From Prorocentrum cordatum (Eukaryota; Sar; Dinophyceae; Prorocentrales; Prorocentraceae): a DNA stretch of 64,000 bases. A program made the position numbers and the translations under genes. This document shows positions 1-9,027 of this stretch, piece by piece. Below the pieces are notes generated by a model that did not search any database, was not told the origin of the DNA, and worked only from the letters and a program-made list of their open reading frames with translations. The stretch covers positions 187,001 through 251,000 of the forward strand of contig CAUYUJ010011481.1 in the NCBI GenBank assembly GCA_963575745.1. Reading direction: 5' to 3'. Within the stretch, counting starts at the first letter, position 1. Each line of letters opens with the position of its first letter.

Positions 1-483
1 ACGCCCGACAAGTTAAATCACGCCCGACAGTTTACATCACGCCCCAAGTAAATCACCCCCGAGCGACAGAGGAACCAATTTTAATCGCGCCCGACAATTT
101 AGATCACGCGCGCGTGGGAACCGAGGGCCGCCGCGGCGGTCGCGACCCCCCCCCACCCTTGACGAACGAACAACACGTGCCCATACCCATAGGAGGGTCG
201 GAGGGAGGAGGGCCGGCTATGGATATGGGTGCGGTCTGTCGGGCCCTGGGGGGGGTTCCCGGGTTCGAACGGGGACAGCAATGCGACAACACGCGCCCAT
301 AGACCCTTCCGTCCCCCATATGGGCATGGGTGCGTGTCGCTCGTTCGTCAACCCCGAACGTCAGAGGAACCGATTTCAATCGCGCCCGACAACTTAGATC
401 GCGCGCGCGTCGTTCAACGAAACGGGCCGGGCCCCCAGATGTGCCGGGACGGTTGCGCGGATGCGACAGGCGGCCCAAGGCTG
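1..483. other. Non-coding GC-rich edge with a 47-bp direct repeat
   Basis: No convincing coding frame. A block of about 47 bp (AGAGGAACC.ATTT.AATCGCGCCCGAC... into a CGCGCGCG run) occurs at 67-113 and again at 363-411 with only a few differences. CGCCCGACA also recurs at 2-10 and 22-30. The stretch between the two copies is rich in GGGTCGGAGG and CCCATATGGG-like short palindromes. Confidence 0.6.
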
Positions 484-655
484 AAGTCGGGCGTGTCCCC
501 CTACAGGGAGATGTTGGACGAAGCGTGAAACAGATCCCAAACATATGCTAGATATTGGCCGACAATATATACAAAAAAAGGGTCCCCAGACGATTTTGTT
601 TTTACTGTATTTGAATTTTTCCCCAATCAGAGCTTGCCTCTGTAGGGGTCCTAGC
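484..655. mobile_element. M1 short TIR element, copy a
   Basis: The left end reads AAGTCGGGCGTGTCCCCCTA followed by CAGGGAG. The right end is a decayed inverted copy (CCTCTGTAGGGGTCC). It carries the family's internal signature GGTCCCCAGACGATT near the right end. It has no coding capacity, so it is a MITE-like (non-autonomous) element. Family membership comes from comparison with about ten other copies in the window, of which 31188-31368 is the best preserved. Confidence 0.7.
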
Positions 656-681
656 GGATATAAAGCTGAGGTGAGGTGGGC

Positions 682-828
682 GGCCGATTTCGGTGGCCGG
701 GGCCGGGTGCCCGGGTGCCCGGGGGTTCCCTGGGGTGCCCGGGTGCCCAGAAGTGTGGCCGATTTCGGTGGCCGGGGCCGGGTGCCCGGGTGCCCGGGGG
801 TGCCCGGGGGTGCCCGGGTGCCAACTTG
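682..828. repeat. 76-bp tandem duplication rich in GCCCGGG
   Basis: GGCCGATTTCGGTGGCCGGG and the following GTGCCCGGGTGCCCGGGGG recur at 682 and 758, a period of 76 bp. The internal unit is a 9-10 bp GGTGCCCGG repeat. The same word GTGCCCGGG plus GTGCCCAGAAGTG reappears at 14709-14752. Confidence 0.8.
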
Positions 829-834
829 GAGGGG

Positions 835-1045
835 TGGTTGGTTTAGCAACGATAGTATTCGTTTGCACCGTTTGGGGGGGATACCTACGGCTTGCAATCG
901 GTTGGCAACTCTGTTTAGCAACGTTTGCTAACACGTTTGCTGACTGATTAGCCGCTCGCCCTAATCGTTTGCTAACCCTCTTAGCTAAACGTTTAGCCCA
1001 CGGCGCTAAAGGGTTTAGCGGTCCCCAGCTAAAGGTTTTGCATGC
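835..1045. repeat. GTTTAGC/GCTAAA dispersed repeat, left locus
   Basis: GTTTAGC, GTTTGCTAAC and the palindrome TTAGCTAAACGTTTAGC recur roughly every 10-30 bp. The same vocabulary fills 14340-14680, so this is a repeat family. The spacing is irregular, so it is not a simple tandem array. Confidence 0.75.
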
Positions 1046-1293
1046 CACTGTTGGCCTGGAAAAATCAACATCATCTAACCTGAACCCTTGGATTGCCGAA
1101 GGAAAACTCAACGGCGCGCACGCCTGCCCCAAGGAAAATGAAAGCTACATCTCACAGAAAAACCAATGCCCGAATCATAATTACTAAACCAGCGGACCTT
1201 TCGCGAGAACAGTTCACTATCAGATCCATCTCTTTTTCCTGGACTCTTGCATTGTTTTTGTCTGTTTTGCAAAAGCGGCATTCGAATTCGAGG

Positions 1294-1668
1294 TTACTGA
1301 ACGAGTGAAACAGCGTGCAACACCTGAATATCATCTGCGCCACCCCTGTAAACGAGAACCTCCAGGAACGCAAAAACATCCTCTAGCTCAGGCAGGCCGT
1401 CTCGCGTCCAAGTGCTATGCCACTTTGACATGGCCATGCACTTGTAAGACTGCAGTGCTGCGAAGACTAATCCCCTGGCCTTCGCCAGAAACAGCACGCG
1501 AGCCACGCGCCAGCCGCGGTCTGTCCGCACGGCAACGACGTCGCTTTCCCAACAAACGTCGTACTCGGAAAAACGAGCTTTGCCTGACACATCGTACACT
1601 GCTGCACCGCAGTGTTCTTGCAAATATACGTTCATTTTTTGGAGGCTTCCTAGGCGCAATGAGACCAA
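1294..1668 (-). pseudogene. Plavaka/CACTA-like transposase, frameshifted C-terminal tail
   Basis: A 124-residue frame overlaps the end of the transposase core in another reading frame. The core's ..LDMSLGLIAPRK.. and this frame's ..VSLRLGSLQKMNVYLQEH.. come from the same bases, so the tail is joined to the core only through a one-base shift near 1650. The segment reads like a small beta-rich accessory domain (ESDVVAVRTDRGWRVARVLF). Such C-terminal modules are usual in large KDZ/CACTA-type transposases, but I cannot name this one. The frame ends at a stop at 1294. Alternative: a separate short exon. Confidence 0.5.
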
Positions 1669-2644
1669 GAGACATGTCTAGCCACGGCGCGTGTTCTAAA
1701 TTATGGAGAGCTTGCGAAACTATATCTCGGATTACGCCTCGGCAGTCGCGTCGGTGATCCTCACCCCGCTTGAGAAGCTGTTTGTGTTTCCTCTCCAACG
1801 CAAGGGAGTTGGGAGTAAATCCAAACCGCTTCACCGAGCCTGCGTGGTGAAGCAACGCATGATGCTTCCACATTGTCCATTCTGGCCCAAACGCTCGCTT
1901 GAAACAGTCAACGTATTTCTCACACGCAGAAAGCACAACATCACTAGAAAGCCCCAGCTTCGGATGATGCCACAATAAGTGAATCATTACACTCATAGAA
2001 AAAATCGCCTCGCAAACATCGTCGTAAATCCCCCGAGGGTAAACTACCTCACGAAACCAATGGGCCAATGGAGCGTGAATGCTTAGCACCTCGCTCTGCG
2101 TGCATTTCCAGGATTGGGCATCCCAATTTGCAGCGGCCCTCTTGGGCCCAACAACTTCCACAAACGATCCTTTGCTACCCAACCGTCCTGGCCATGTCCA
2201 TGTTTTCAAAAACTCGTACACGTGGTTGGCTTTGAGGCCGCTGTCTTTTATTGCATGCATCGCGCAATGCACGGTCGTTTGAAAACAGCCTTGCAACACG
2301 TTGTGGCTCCAGTCAAAACATGTCATGCCAGTGGGATCTAGCGCGGACGACAGCAACGGACATCGCATCAAATTGAAGTCTGCATCGTTCCAGCCCAACC
2401 GTCGCTGACGTTCCTCCCACCTGCCTTTTGTCATTGCGGGCGGCCTAGACTTATGCAGCTCGTCAAGAATTGTTAATATGCATGCTGTGTTTGCCAAGTC
2501 ACACTGCTTCAAACTGACGATTTCTGTGCACAGCTGGAAGTATGACGAACCGTCCAACTCGCCTGCCGCAACCCACGATTTGTTTACACAGTTTTTGCAT
2601 AGCAGACACGCTTTAGTTCCACCGCTCCCTTTAGATTGCCAAAT
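1640..2644 (-). pseudogene. Plavaka/CACTA-like transposase, C-terminal core
   Basis: Continues the transposase begun at 4370-4915. It opens with IWQSKGSGGTKACLLCKNCV, the conserved KG-SG-K-C-CKN box I associate with this dinoflagellate transposase family. It then contains WSHNVLQGC, HAPLAHWFREVVYPRGIYDD, and a C-terminal KHHALLHHAGSVKRFGF box. This last box is followed by an ALERKHKQLLK motif of the K-x-H-LLH...FG...ER.H..K type found at the end of CACTA/Plavaka DDE transposases. The function would be cut-and-paste DNA transposition. The frame is open from about 3001, but residues upstream of 2644 are CCAAGAGG-repeat translation and are not transposase. The copy is dead: it is separated from its N-terminal half by 1.7 kb of foreign sequence and frameshifted near 1650. 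Confidence 0.7.
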
Positions 2645-2799
2645 CCGCCGACCCCCTGGGTCATCGGCGTGTGAGATGCTTCCCCCCCCCCAAACCCCTC
2701 CCCGGGGAACCCTGTCTGGTCGATTTGGAGGGGGGGGGGGGGCCCACGACGAGCGACTCACGACGCTCTTCCGGGCCCAAAAAGGCCCAAATACGGGCC

Positions 2800-3490
2800 A
2801 AAAAAAACCCCAAGAGGCCTCCCAGACGTTCCAAGAGGCCCCCAGACGCCCCAAGAGACCGCCTAGACGCCCTAAGAAGCGCCCAGGAGGCCCCAAGAAG
2901 CTTCCAAGACGCCCCACGAGGGCTCCAAGACGCCCGAAGAGACCTCCAAGACGCCCCAAGAGACCTCCAAGAGGTCCCCGAGGAGCGCCCCAAGAGGCCA
3001 AAATCGTTGATTTTCATTTGTTTTTTTTTTCGATGTTTTCGTCATTTTCGCCTTTTCGGCCTTCCGACGCTCCAAGACAGCCCAAGAAGCTCCCAAGACT
3101 GCTCCAAGACGGCACAAGAGGCCTCCTCGACGCCCCCAAGACGGCCCAAGAGAGCCCCCGGACGGCCCAAGAGCCGCCCAAGGCGGCCCAAGAGAGCCCC
3201 CAGACGGCCCAAGAGCCGCCCAAGACGGCCCAAGAACCTCCCGGAGACGGGCCCAAGAGGGGCTCCGGAGAGAGACCACGCACCGGAAAACCCAGCCTTA
3301 CGTCCCAAGAGGCCCCCAGGAGGCCCCCAGAGGCCCCAAAGAAGCCCCAAGAACCCCCCAAGAGGCCCCCAAGACGTTCCAAGAGGCGCCCAAGAGGCCA
3401 CAAAGAGGTCCCAAAACGGCCCCCAAGAGCCTTCGAAACTGCTCCAAGAGGCCCGCAAGAAGCCCCCCCGCAAGATCCCAACGGACATCC
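2800..3490. repeat. CCAAGAGGC/CCAAGACGGC imperfect array with T-rich spacer
   Basis: Degenerate 10-12 bp units (CCCAAGAGGCC, CCAAGACGGCC) run from 2800 to 3000 and from 3070 to 3490. They are interrupted at 3000-3070 by a T-rich spacer containing AAAATCGTTGATTTTC and TTCGGCCTTCCGACGCTC. The same array-spacer-array design recurs at 38640, 39790, 41370 and 47352. The long open frames over it (repeating GRLGGLLGASWG or PRRPKRPPR) are translations of the repeat, not genes. Confidence 0.85.
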
Positions 3491-3544
3491 CTGAACACAC
3501 CGGTTTTTCGAGTCGCGCCCAGCCCCATAACCCGGAGCCTCATC

Positions 3545-3700
3545 TCAGTGTCCCCGTCCTCCTCCTCTTCCTCCTCCTCCTCCTACACTTCCTCCTCGTT
3601 CCCCCCCCCCTCTTCCTGCCCCGCTTCAGCTCATCCTCACCGATGCTTCTCCCCCCCATTCTCCGCCTCGCCCCCCATCCTCCTCTTCCCGTCCTCCCTT
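3545..3700. repeat. TCC/CCT microsatellite tract
   Basis: Pyrimidine tract of CCT/TCC units with CCCC interruptions, directly between the CCAAGAGGC array and the Cys-rich ORF. Confidence 0.8.
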
Positions 3701-3729
3701 TCTGCCCAGTGCGCGCAACCGATTGGGCA

Positions 3730-4230
3730 TCATTTGCACGCCTTGCACTTTAGGGTGCCCTTCTTTGCGTCGCGCGGGACATTGTGAGGGTCGGGGAACG
3801 CCGACTTTGGTAGTCCTCTCTTGCACGCGCCGCTGCACTGATAAGCCTGGCAACTGCGCGCTGTGAGCCCGAGTTCCTCGCAGCTTCTGCACACCAGTTT
3901 AGCTCCTTTCGCCGCTCGATGACGTTCCACTTGCTTCTGCTTCAAATGTTTCGTGTCCGAGAACGCGCCTTTGCACGCCGCGCACGTCAGCGGCTTCGCG
4001 TCCGCCTCTGCTTTCCGCTTGCGATTCTCTGCATCCGCCTTCTCGTTCCGCCCGCCCTTCTCGTTGCGGGCGCACGCCCTGCAAAGCCTCTCCCCCGCAT
4101 CTTTCGAGTCGTACTGGTTCGCCGCCACTTCCGCCTCCGTCTTCAAGAAATTCTTGCACCTCGCGCGCCGAATCTGGACTTTCTCCTGAATCTGAGAGGC
4201 CTCTGAACCACAACTCAGGCACGGTGGCGG
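3730..4230 (-). CDS. Cys-rich zinc-ribbon ORF, Stc1-like repeats
   Basis: The frame is open from about 4410, but the protein-like part begins with PPCLSCG (about 4230) and ends KCKACK-stop at 3730. It holds four or five CxxC pairs in a repeated pattern: LCRACA; LTCAACKGAF...H; LVCRSCEELGL; YQCSGACKRGLPKSAF; LKCKAC. This spacing (CxxC, F, then CxxC about 25-35 residues on) resembles the Stc1-type zinc domain, which is common in dinoflagellate repeat-encoded proteins. That family link is recalled, not searched. A nucleic-acid or protein-binding role is inference. There is no clear ATG: the only early start lies in transposase-derived sequence, so this may be a 3' exon or a gene fragment carried by the inserted block. 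The middle is Lys/Arg/Ala-rich (NRKRKAEADAK). Confidence 0.45.
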   Translation of the reverse strand, partial: PPPCLSCGSEASQIQEKVQIRRARCKNFLKTEAEVAANQYDSKDAGERLCRACARNEKGGRNEKADAENRKRKAEADAKPLTCAACKGAFSDTKHLKQKQVERHRAAKGAKLVCRSCEELGLTARSCQAYQCSGACKRGLPKSAFPDPHNVPRDAKKGTLKCKACK

Positions 4231-4369
4231 GATGGGCCGACTACTGGGAGGAGGAGCAAAGACGACGACGATAGGAATGCGGGGGATAAAGTCGGGCCAT
4301 GACGCCCCCAAGACGTCCAAGATTGCCTCCCAAAAAAACAAGGGGTCGGCGGTGTGGCGTAAGCCTAAA

Positions 4370-4915
4370 GATCTGATGAGGCGCGCTCTCGTCCGCCAGC
4401 AACACATCAACTGAAAACCATATTTTCATGGTCGAGCCGTCATCCAATTCAAAACTGATCCCACTGTATCGCACGTCGTGTTTAGTGCTTAGCAGCTTTC
4501 CCAAAATCTCCCTCAACAGTTGTGCAACGCCAGCTTCGCAACCAGCCGCATCGTCTGACAGCGCCGAAGATATTGGAAGCCAGAAATCCTCTTTAGAAAG
4601 GCTGCAAGCTAGAAATTCCATAACACTGATGTAGACGGCCTGCATGGCCCTGTGGTTGTGGGCCTTCCTTCGGCGGCCTGGCTTGCACTCGTCATAATAT
4701 ATACTGAGAGACCAAGGCTCGCTGACCGTAATGGGCTTGCGCGCAAACGTCTGTCTCAACAAAGTTGAAAAATACAGCTTCTTGGCAGCGGCCCACAAGA
4801 ACGGCACAGGGTTTGCAATCGTCGCCAGGAACGGTTCTCCAGATTCTGTTATCAAGAGAACCTCGCGAGGTGCCGTGCCCACCCGTAGACGAACGAGCAA
4901 CAACGCCAGCCACAA
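4370..4915 (-). pseudogene. Plavaka/CACTA-like transposase, N-terminal catalytic half
   Basis: Contains FLWAAAKKLYFSTLL, then EPWSLSIYYDECKPG, corresponding to the W-x-L-x-x-Y-x-DE-x-x-PG box around the first catalytic Asp of this family. AVYISVMEFLACSLSKEDFW, a short Gly-rich stretch, YSGISFELDDGSTMKIWFSVDVLLADESA and HQI follow. The order and wording match the dinoflagellate Plavaka-type transposases I know (YSDEvtPGN ... SFlElG ... LaDE-Al). The reading frame runs on to 4241 but turns into foreign sequence after HQI near 4370. An in-frame TAA lies just upstream of 4915, so this piece starts as an internal exon. The expected partner sequence resumes at 2644. Confidence 0.7.
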
Positions 4916-5109
4916 CCTTTATTGGTTTCTGAAGGGGTTCAGGGGACGGTCCGTCAGGTCTGCGGGCGTCTATGGCAGGGCACTTCCTGGTGATGAGGAG
5001 GAGAATGGAGATGAGGAGGAGGAGGAGGAGGAGGGACATTGGGAGGAGGAAGAGAAGGAGGAAGAGGCAGGAGTGAGGAGAAAACTGAATACATATTATG
5101 GCTGCGATG
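4916..5109 (-). other. Probable intron with GGA/TCC tract in the transposase gene
   Basis: Separates the two upstream coding pieces of the transposase. On the gene strand it is TCC/TTC-rich (4995-5080) and ends in CAG/TAG-type acceptor candidates (GCCATAG, CGCCCGCAG near 4965-4975). A TCC microsatellite in front of the 3' splice site also occurs in the gene at 10907-14113. Confidence 0.45.
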
Positions 5110-5350
5110 TTGCTCGAGCATCTAGGGTACGCGCGTTGCTTCCCGTGGCCTCGTCCAGAAGCTTGCCGTACGGTGTGTCCAGGTCAGTTACTAATTTCCT
5201 GGCAGCTCTCAGGTCCTTCGTGCTTGAAGCACTAGGTAAGTCGCCATCTCGGGCAGCTCGAAGAAACGCAGCTAGGGCTCTCTGGGAGGTATGGGGCAAT
5301 TGATTCCGAGAGCAGTCGGGCTTCCTCAACTTAGCTTCCCTGGAAGACAT
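5110..5350 (-). pseudogene. Plavaka/CACTA-like transposase, first coding piece
   Basis: Begins at the ATG at 5348-5350 (MSSREAKLRKPDCS) and contains RALAAFLRAARDG, then SSTKDLRAARKLVTDLDTPYGKLLDEAT. The R-x-AR ... TPYG box is the usual N-terminal signature of this transposase family. That and its position upstream of 4915 on the same strand are the reasons for the call. A splice acceptor (CCGTAG) lies just upstream of 5360, so an earlier exon is possible. The frame continues to a stop at 5096, but the last residues are probably intronic. Confidence 0.5.
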
Positions 5351-5383
5351 TGAACCCACAACTACGGACGAAAACGGCAGCAA

Positions 5384-6231
5384 GTGACGATGCCGGTTGG
5401 CATTGTCCTGCAGGATGCATTGGGCGATGTAGCATCGAAGGGAAGGGGTGGCACCGTGCTCGAAATAGAAAGAAGGAGAGAGCGGTCAGAGGAGCAGACG
5501 GAAAGGGATTCCTTGTCGAACTCGCCCGATGGGTCTCGTTGGACTGTCATAGGCTACATCGTCCTCCTCCTCCTCCTCCTCGTCCTCCCTATCCTCCTCC
5601 TCCTCCTCCTCCTCCTCCTCTTCTTCCTCATCACCATGTCCCTCTTCATATTTCTCCACGCTTCCTCGCGTCATCTTCTCCCTCCTCCCATATCCGCATA
5701 CATGTCCAATACTCTAGGGTTTAGGTCTGGTTGCATACAAACCAATGACAAAAAGCCGGCTTTTTGCATTGCAGCGCTGCGCTCTTTTGCACGTGTTTGT
5801 ATTTGGGGTCCAAAGCTTTTCTCGGTATTCTGAAGCAGACGCCGCCCGAAGATCCAGAACACCATCAGACTTGGTTGATCTACTAATGTTGGGCCCCCTT
5901 GGATCCTCAGAGGCACGCGGTGGCTGTGGAGGAGGGAGTGGTGATGATGATTTATGTTGATATCCGTGACGATGATATTCTCTGCTATGCATACTGCTAG
6001 TCGCCCTGGCGATCAAGAACAGTCGACGCGTCACAGCCACGCTGATCACCATCCCACGGTGGCAGCGTGGCACGCCGACTGTGCGAAGAAAAAGGCACCC
6101 AAAGATCTTGCATCATAGATGCGCTGTGTGCGTTAACTACATACGTTGAACGATGCTGTGAATGGCATCTGCACAAAACTTGAGCACACACGAATCACCG
6201 AATTCTGTACCAACGATTGGACAGCACAGGC
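5384..6231. other. Non-coding spacer with TCC tract
   Basis: Holds a CCT/TCC microsatellite at 5561-5635 on the + strand and GAGGAGGG/GATGATGAT words at 5928-5955. No reading frame here looks protein-like and no repeat copy was found elsewhere in the window. Confidence 0.6.
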
Positions 6232-8055
6232 CTACTGATCGAGTGCAGCGTCGATCAGTCCGATGGCTACGCTGAACGACGCAGCCTTGCTTTTGCCGAA
6301 AACTACTGGTTTCTCTTTGCCTACGACCTCCTTGATTGGCCATGCGCGCCAGCCACCTTTGCTCTCGCTGGCGAGGATCTTGCCACCGCGGTAGCACACT
6401 GATTCGCCTGGAGACGGTGGCTTGGGCATCGCACTGGGCTTCGGAATGTGATGGCCAAGCTTGGCCTGCTTGGCCGTGCGGGGAGCGGTGGTCGGAGCTG
6501 CAGCTGGCCTCTTACGAGCGGGCGTCGGCGCAGTACCGATCTTCTTCGGCATGCCCTTCGGCCCCTTGGACGCGGACGGGCTCTCGAGGTCAGCGCCCGA
6601 CGGCTCAGTCGCGGCGTCGAGCTTCTTCTGCTTCGCCTTCTCGACGAGGGCCTCGTGCTCCCTCTCCATGGCCTTCATTTTGTCCAACTCTGTGAGGCCG
6701 TCTGCGCAGATAGGCTCAGGGGCGACCACCTTGCTCCTCGCGACGCCGAAGTCAGCGAGAGCGGCTGCAGATGCGCTCGCAGAACTCGCCAAAGCTGGGG
6801 AAACTGGAGAGACTGGCACGACCATGCTGCACGGAGTGGGCGCCGCCGCCGCAATCGCCACGCGTTGCGGAGCGAGCTGCATCTCCTCGATGGGCGGAGG
6901 GGTGTCGGCATCAACCGCAGGAGAAGCAGCAACAGAAACAATGCCGCTGTTGCTCGATCCTTGGCTGCCATGTTGATGCGCACGCGGCGTGCGCAGAGCA
7001 AGGCCATGATGCCTCTGCTGCACCTGGGCCAACTGCGATGCCAGCGACGGCGGCTGCTCGCAATCGAACTCCTCGACGAACACGCTGGAGTTGCTTCTCG
7101 CCGGCCTCCCTGAGCCGAGCTGCCCCCCCCCCCTCAGCATCTGCGATCCCAGCAACAGGGCCTGCTCCTGGGAGATGCCGCATGCGCCCGCGGCTGACAG
7201 AAACCCAGCGACGTCCAGCGGCATACCAGGCAGCTGTGGAGCACCTCCAGCGCATGCTGGTGGAGCACGCCTCGACGCGGACACCAACGCCGTGGCAGGC
7301 TGCTTGAGCTCGCCGCGGACATTCTTGTTCACGTCCCTGCACGACGTCAACTTGCGCACAACCACAAACGTGTCCACCGCCATCTGCAGCGGCTGGTCGT
7401 CTCCCTCGGGGTAGAGCGCCTGCCGCGTTGCAACGGGAAGAGCATCTGGCGATGGTGGCCACTGCCTGATCACTGGCAGGTCGCATGACTTGCTGCGCTG
7501 GTCCCTGAACTCCGACATGAATGAATGCGTCGCGTTGTGCAAGTCGACAGCTGAAATCGAGCCATCCCAGACAGCACTCGCCACGGCAGCTGCGCAATCT
7601 TCAGCGGCTGGGATTGCAGGTTTGTAGAAGCCGCCCCTGGACAGACGGTCGATAATGATCTTGCGCTTCGACGCGTCCGAGAACGGAACACTCTTGTCGG
7701 ACAGGGCAAGCCAATCTTTTGCAGTCAAGTAGTTCATGATGCTGTTCTTGTCTGTGAACTTCTGGCACTCAGTCGGCCCGAGAGCTGGTTCCACCCTCGA
7801 GTGAACAAGCTTGGCCCCCAGGGCGTTACAGATCTCGGCTCTCTGCTGCTTGTCGAACTCACTAGTGTTCAGCTCGCGCATCAGCTCAGACACCTGGGAG
7901 GACGTGATCGGCAGGTTGATGGAGTGCACCATGCCCACCAATGAGCCAGCGAGGCTCGACTTGACCCTGTCCAGGTGATCGGCAGCTCCATCGGTGTCTG
8001 CAAGCATGTCGCGTTTGGCCTTGGTGACGTCTGAGCTGCCCCTGATCTCTGCCAT
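6232..8055 (-). CDS. Unknown 607-residue protein with C-terminal YRGGKI/GWRAW module
   Basis: The start is chosen at the ATG at 8053-8055 (MAEIRGSSDVTKAKRD); the frame is open a little further upstream. Residues 1-230 look folded and mostly helical (HLDRVKSSLAGSLVGMVHSI, FDKQQRAEICNALGAKLVHS, KRKIIIDRLSRGGFYKPA). The middle is low-complexity Ala/Pro/Ser/Gln. A charged helix follows (LTELDKMKAMEREHEALVEKAKQKK), then a Lys/Pro-rich linker (ARKRPAAAPTT). The last 60 residues form a compact module: ESVCYRGGKILASESKGGWRAWP, ending SVAIGLIDAALDQ-stop. I associate Y-x-G-G-K-I...W-R-W endings with dinoflagellate multicopy or transposon-linked proteins, but cannot name a function. No lesion is seen. 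It is the third of three same-strand genes (14113-10907, 9664-9028, this one). Confidence 0.65.
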   Translation of the reverse strand: MAEIRGSSDVTKAKRDMLADTDGAADHLDRVKSSLAGSLVGMVHSINLPITSSQVSELMRELNTSEFDKQQRAEICNALGAKLVHSRVEPALGPTECQKFTDKNSIMNYLTAKDWLALSDKSVPFSDASKRKIIIDRLSRGGFYKPAIPAAEDCAAAVASAVWDGSISAVDLHNATHSFMSEFRDQRSKSCDLPVIRQWPPSPDALPVATRQALYPEGDDQPLQMAVDTFVVVRKLTSCRDVNKNVRGELKQPATALVSASRRAPPACAGGAPQLPGMPLDVAGFLSAAGACGISQEQALLLGSQMLRGGGQLGSGRPARSNSSVFVEEFDCEQPPSLASQLAQVQQRHHGLALRTPRAHQHGSQGSSNSGIVSVAASPAVDADTPPPIEEMQLAPQRVAIAAAAPTPCSMVVPVSPVSPALASSASASAAALADFGVARSKVVAPEPICADGLTELDKMKAMEREHEALVEKAKQKKLDAATEPSGADLESPSASKGPKGMPKKIGTAPTPARKRPAAAPTTAPRTAKQAKLGHHIPKPSAMPKPPSPGESVCYRGGKILASESKGGWRAWPIKEVVGKEKPVVFGKSKAASFSVAIGLIDAALDQ

Positions 8056-9027
8056 CAACAGCACTGGGGATGCCTTTCTGACAAAGAGGTGGCTGAGCTG
8101 GGAACGTTGGGCGTGCAAGCTCGACTTTGCAATGCCGGGCCAAAACGGCTATATATGAACGGAGGGGGAGGAGGAGTGCAGGAACGAGGGGGGGGGGGGA
8201 TCAGTTGCAGACACCGACGTCAGGAGTCGACCATAAAGGCAGCGCGACGGCCCTCCACTCCGCCCCTCTCCCAGCCTTCAAGGAGGGAGGATCAGCGGTG
8301 TGAAGGGCCCCCCCGCGTGCCCGTATGATAGAACACCGACGTTGAGGCCCTGCTCTGATGGACGACATGATCTGGCTGTCTCGGAGGCTGCGTTTTTAAG
8401 CTGGCGCTTCTTGGTATTAGGTGTGGGAAGGTGTTCACATTGAGAACAGAACGTTAGGGGGGTGCCAGAGGGAAAGCGCGGTCGACGGCAGTCGACCCAG
8501 ATTTCTCATATTGAAAAGGGCGGTCGGCCGCCGAATCTCGGATTGAAAAGCCAGGTCGACCGCAGCCGACCCCAATTTCTAATATTAGAAAGTGTGGTCG
8601 AAACACCTTCCAGCGCACACGTCACGCCACCATCGCTATATGTAGGATTTCTACGTCTTGTATTTTCGTTCTCTTAGATTGCAACCGCTCTCCAACCCTC
8701 CACCCCCCTCGACCGCCCCCCTTGGGGCGAGGCTCTCTGTGTCTACCCTGCGTGCGTCAGCTGCGTCTGGTGCGAGAGAGTGCGACCGTGCGTTCCTAGT
8801 GATGTGCACGTGGCGCACGGTGATCTCAATGGCTTTGTGTCCTACATGGGTGATGATGCAAGTGCTGATGTCATGTTGGCGATGATGATATCGCGTTTAG
8901 GTCTGACCCCTTACGCAATCAAATTCGAACGGCGCGTGCCCCTTCGAAACCCACAAGAAAGAGCAACGATGCACATTCTAGATGCAACAACAGCTGCACT
9001 GTAGAATGCAAATGCTATGCGAAGCGC
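8056..9027. other. Intergenic spacer
   Basis: Between two minus-strand genes. Contains a G-rich run (8160-8205), the palindromic short repeats at 8490-8605 and otherwise featureless sequence. No promoter motif is recognised. GCTATATATGAACGG at 8150-8164 is TATA-like, but only on the + strand. Confidence 0.5.
8490..8605. repeat. About 45-bp repeat with TTCTAATATTAGAA palindrome, left cluster
   Basis: Three imperfect units: TTTCTCATATTGAAAA..GGTCGGCCGCCG, ATCTCGGATTGAAAAGCCAG..GTCGACCGCAGCCGAC, and TTCTAATATTAGAA (8577-8590, perfect 14-bp palindrome) with GTGTGGTCG. The same pattern, an A/T palindrome followed by GGTCGAC, forms three units at 12068-12183. Confidence 0.7.

Larger units (their letters stand above)
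2645..4352. other. 1.7-kb segment interrupting the transposase, with 11-bp inverted ends
   Basis: CCGCCGACCCC at 2645-2655 and its exact reverse complement GGGGTCGGCGG at 4342-4352 bracket this block. The transposase frame stops making sense at about 4369 and resumes at 2644, so the inverted repeat lies at or within about 17 bp of both breakpoints. Contents on the + strand: a CCAAGAGGC array, a TCC tract, then the coding strand complement of a Cys-rich ORF. No canonical GT/GC...AG intron fits the exact junction. Insertion or rearrangement is favoured over an intron, but a large non-canonical intron is not excluded. Confidence 0.5.

Noticed and set aside
250-290. tRNA-like T-arm (GGGTTCGAAC)
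   Set aside because: The bases around the loop do not pair, and no anticodon or acceptor stem can be placed upstream.
2661-3500. Long frames of GRLGGLLGASWG and PRRPKRPPRG type as repeat proteins
   Set aside because: They exist on both strands and in several frames because the DNA is a CCAAGAGGC array; the unit drifts without keeping codon positions.
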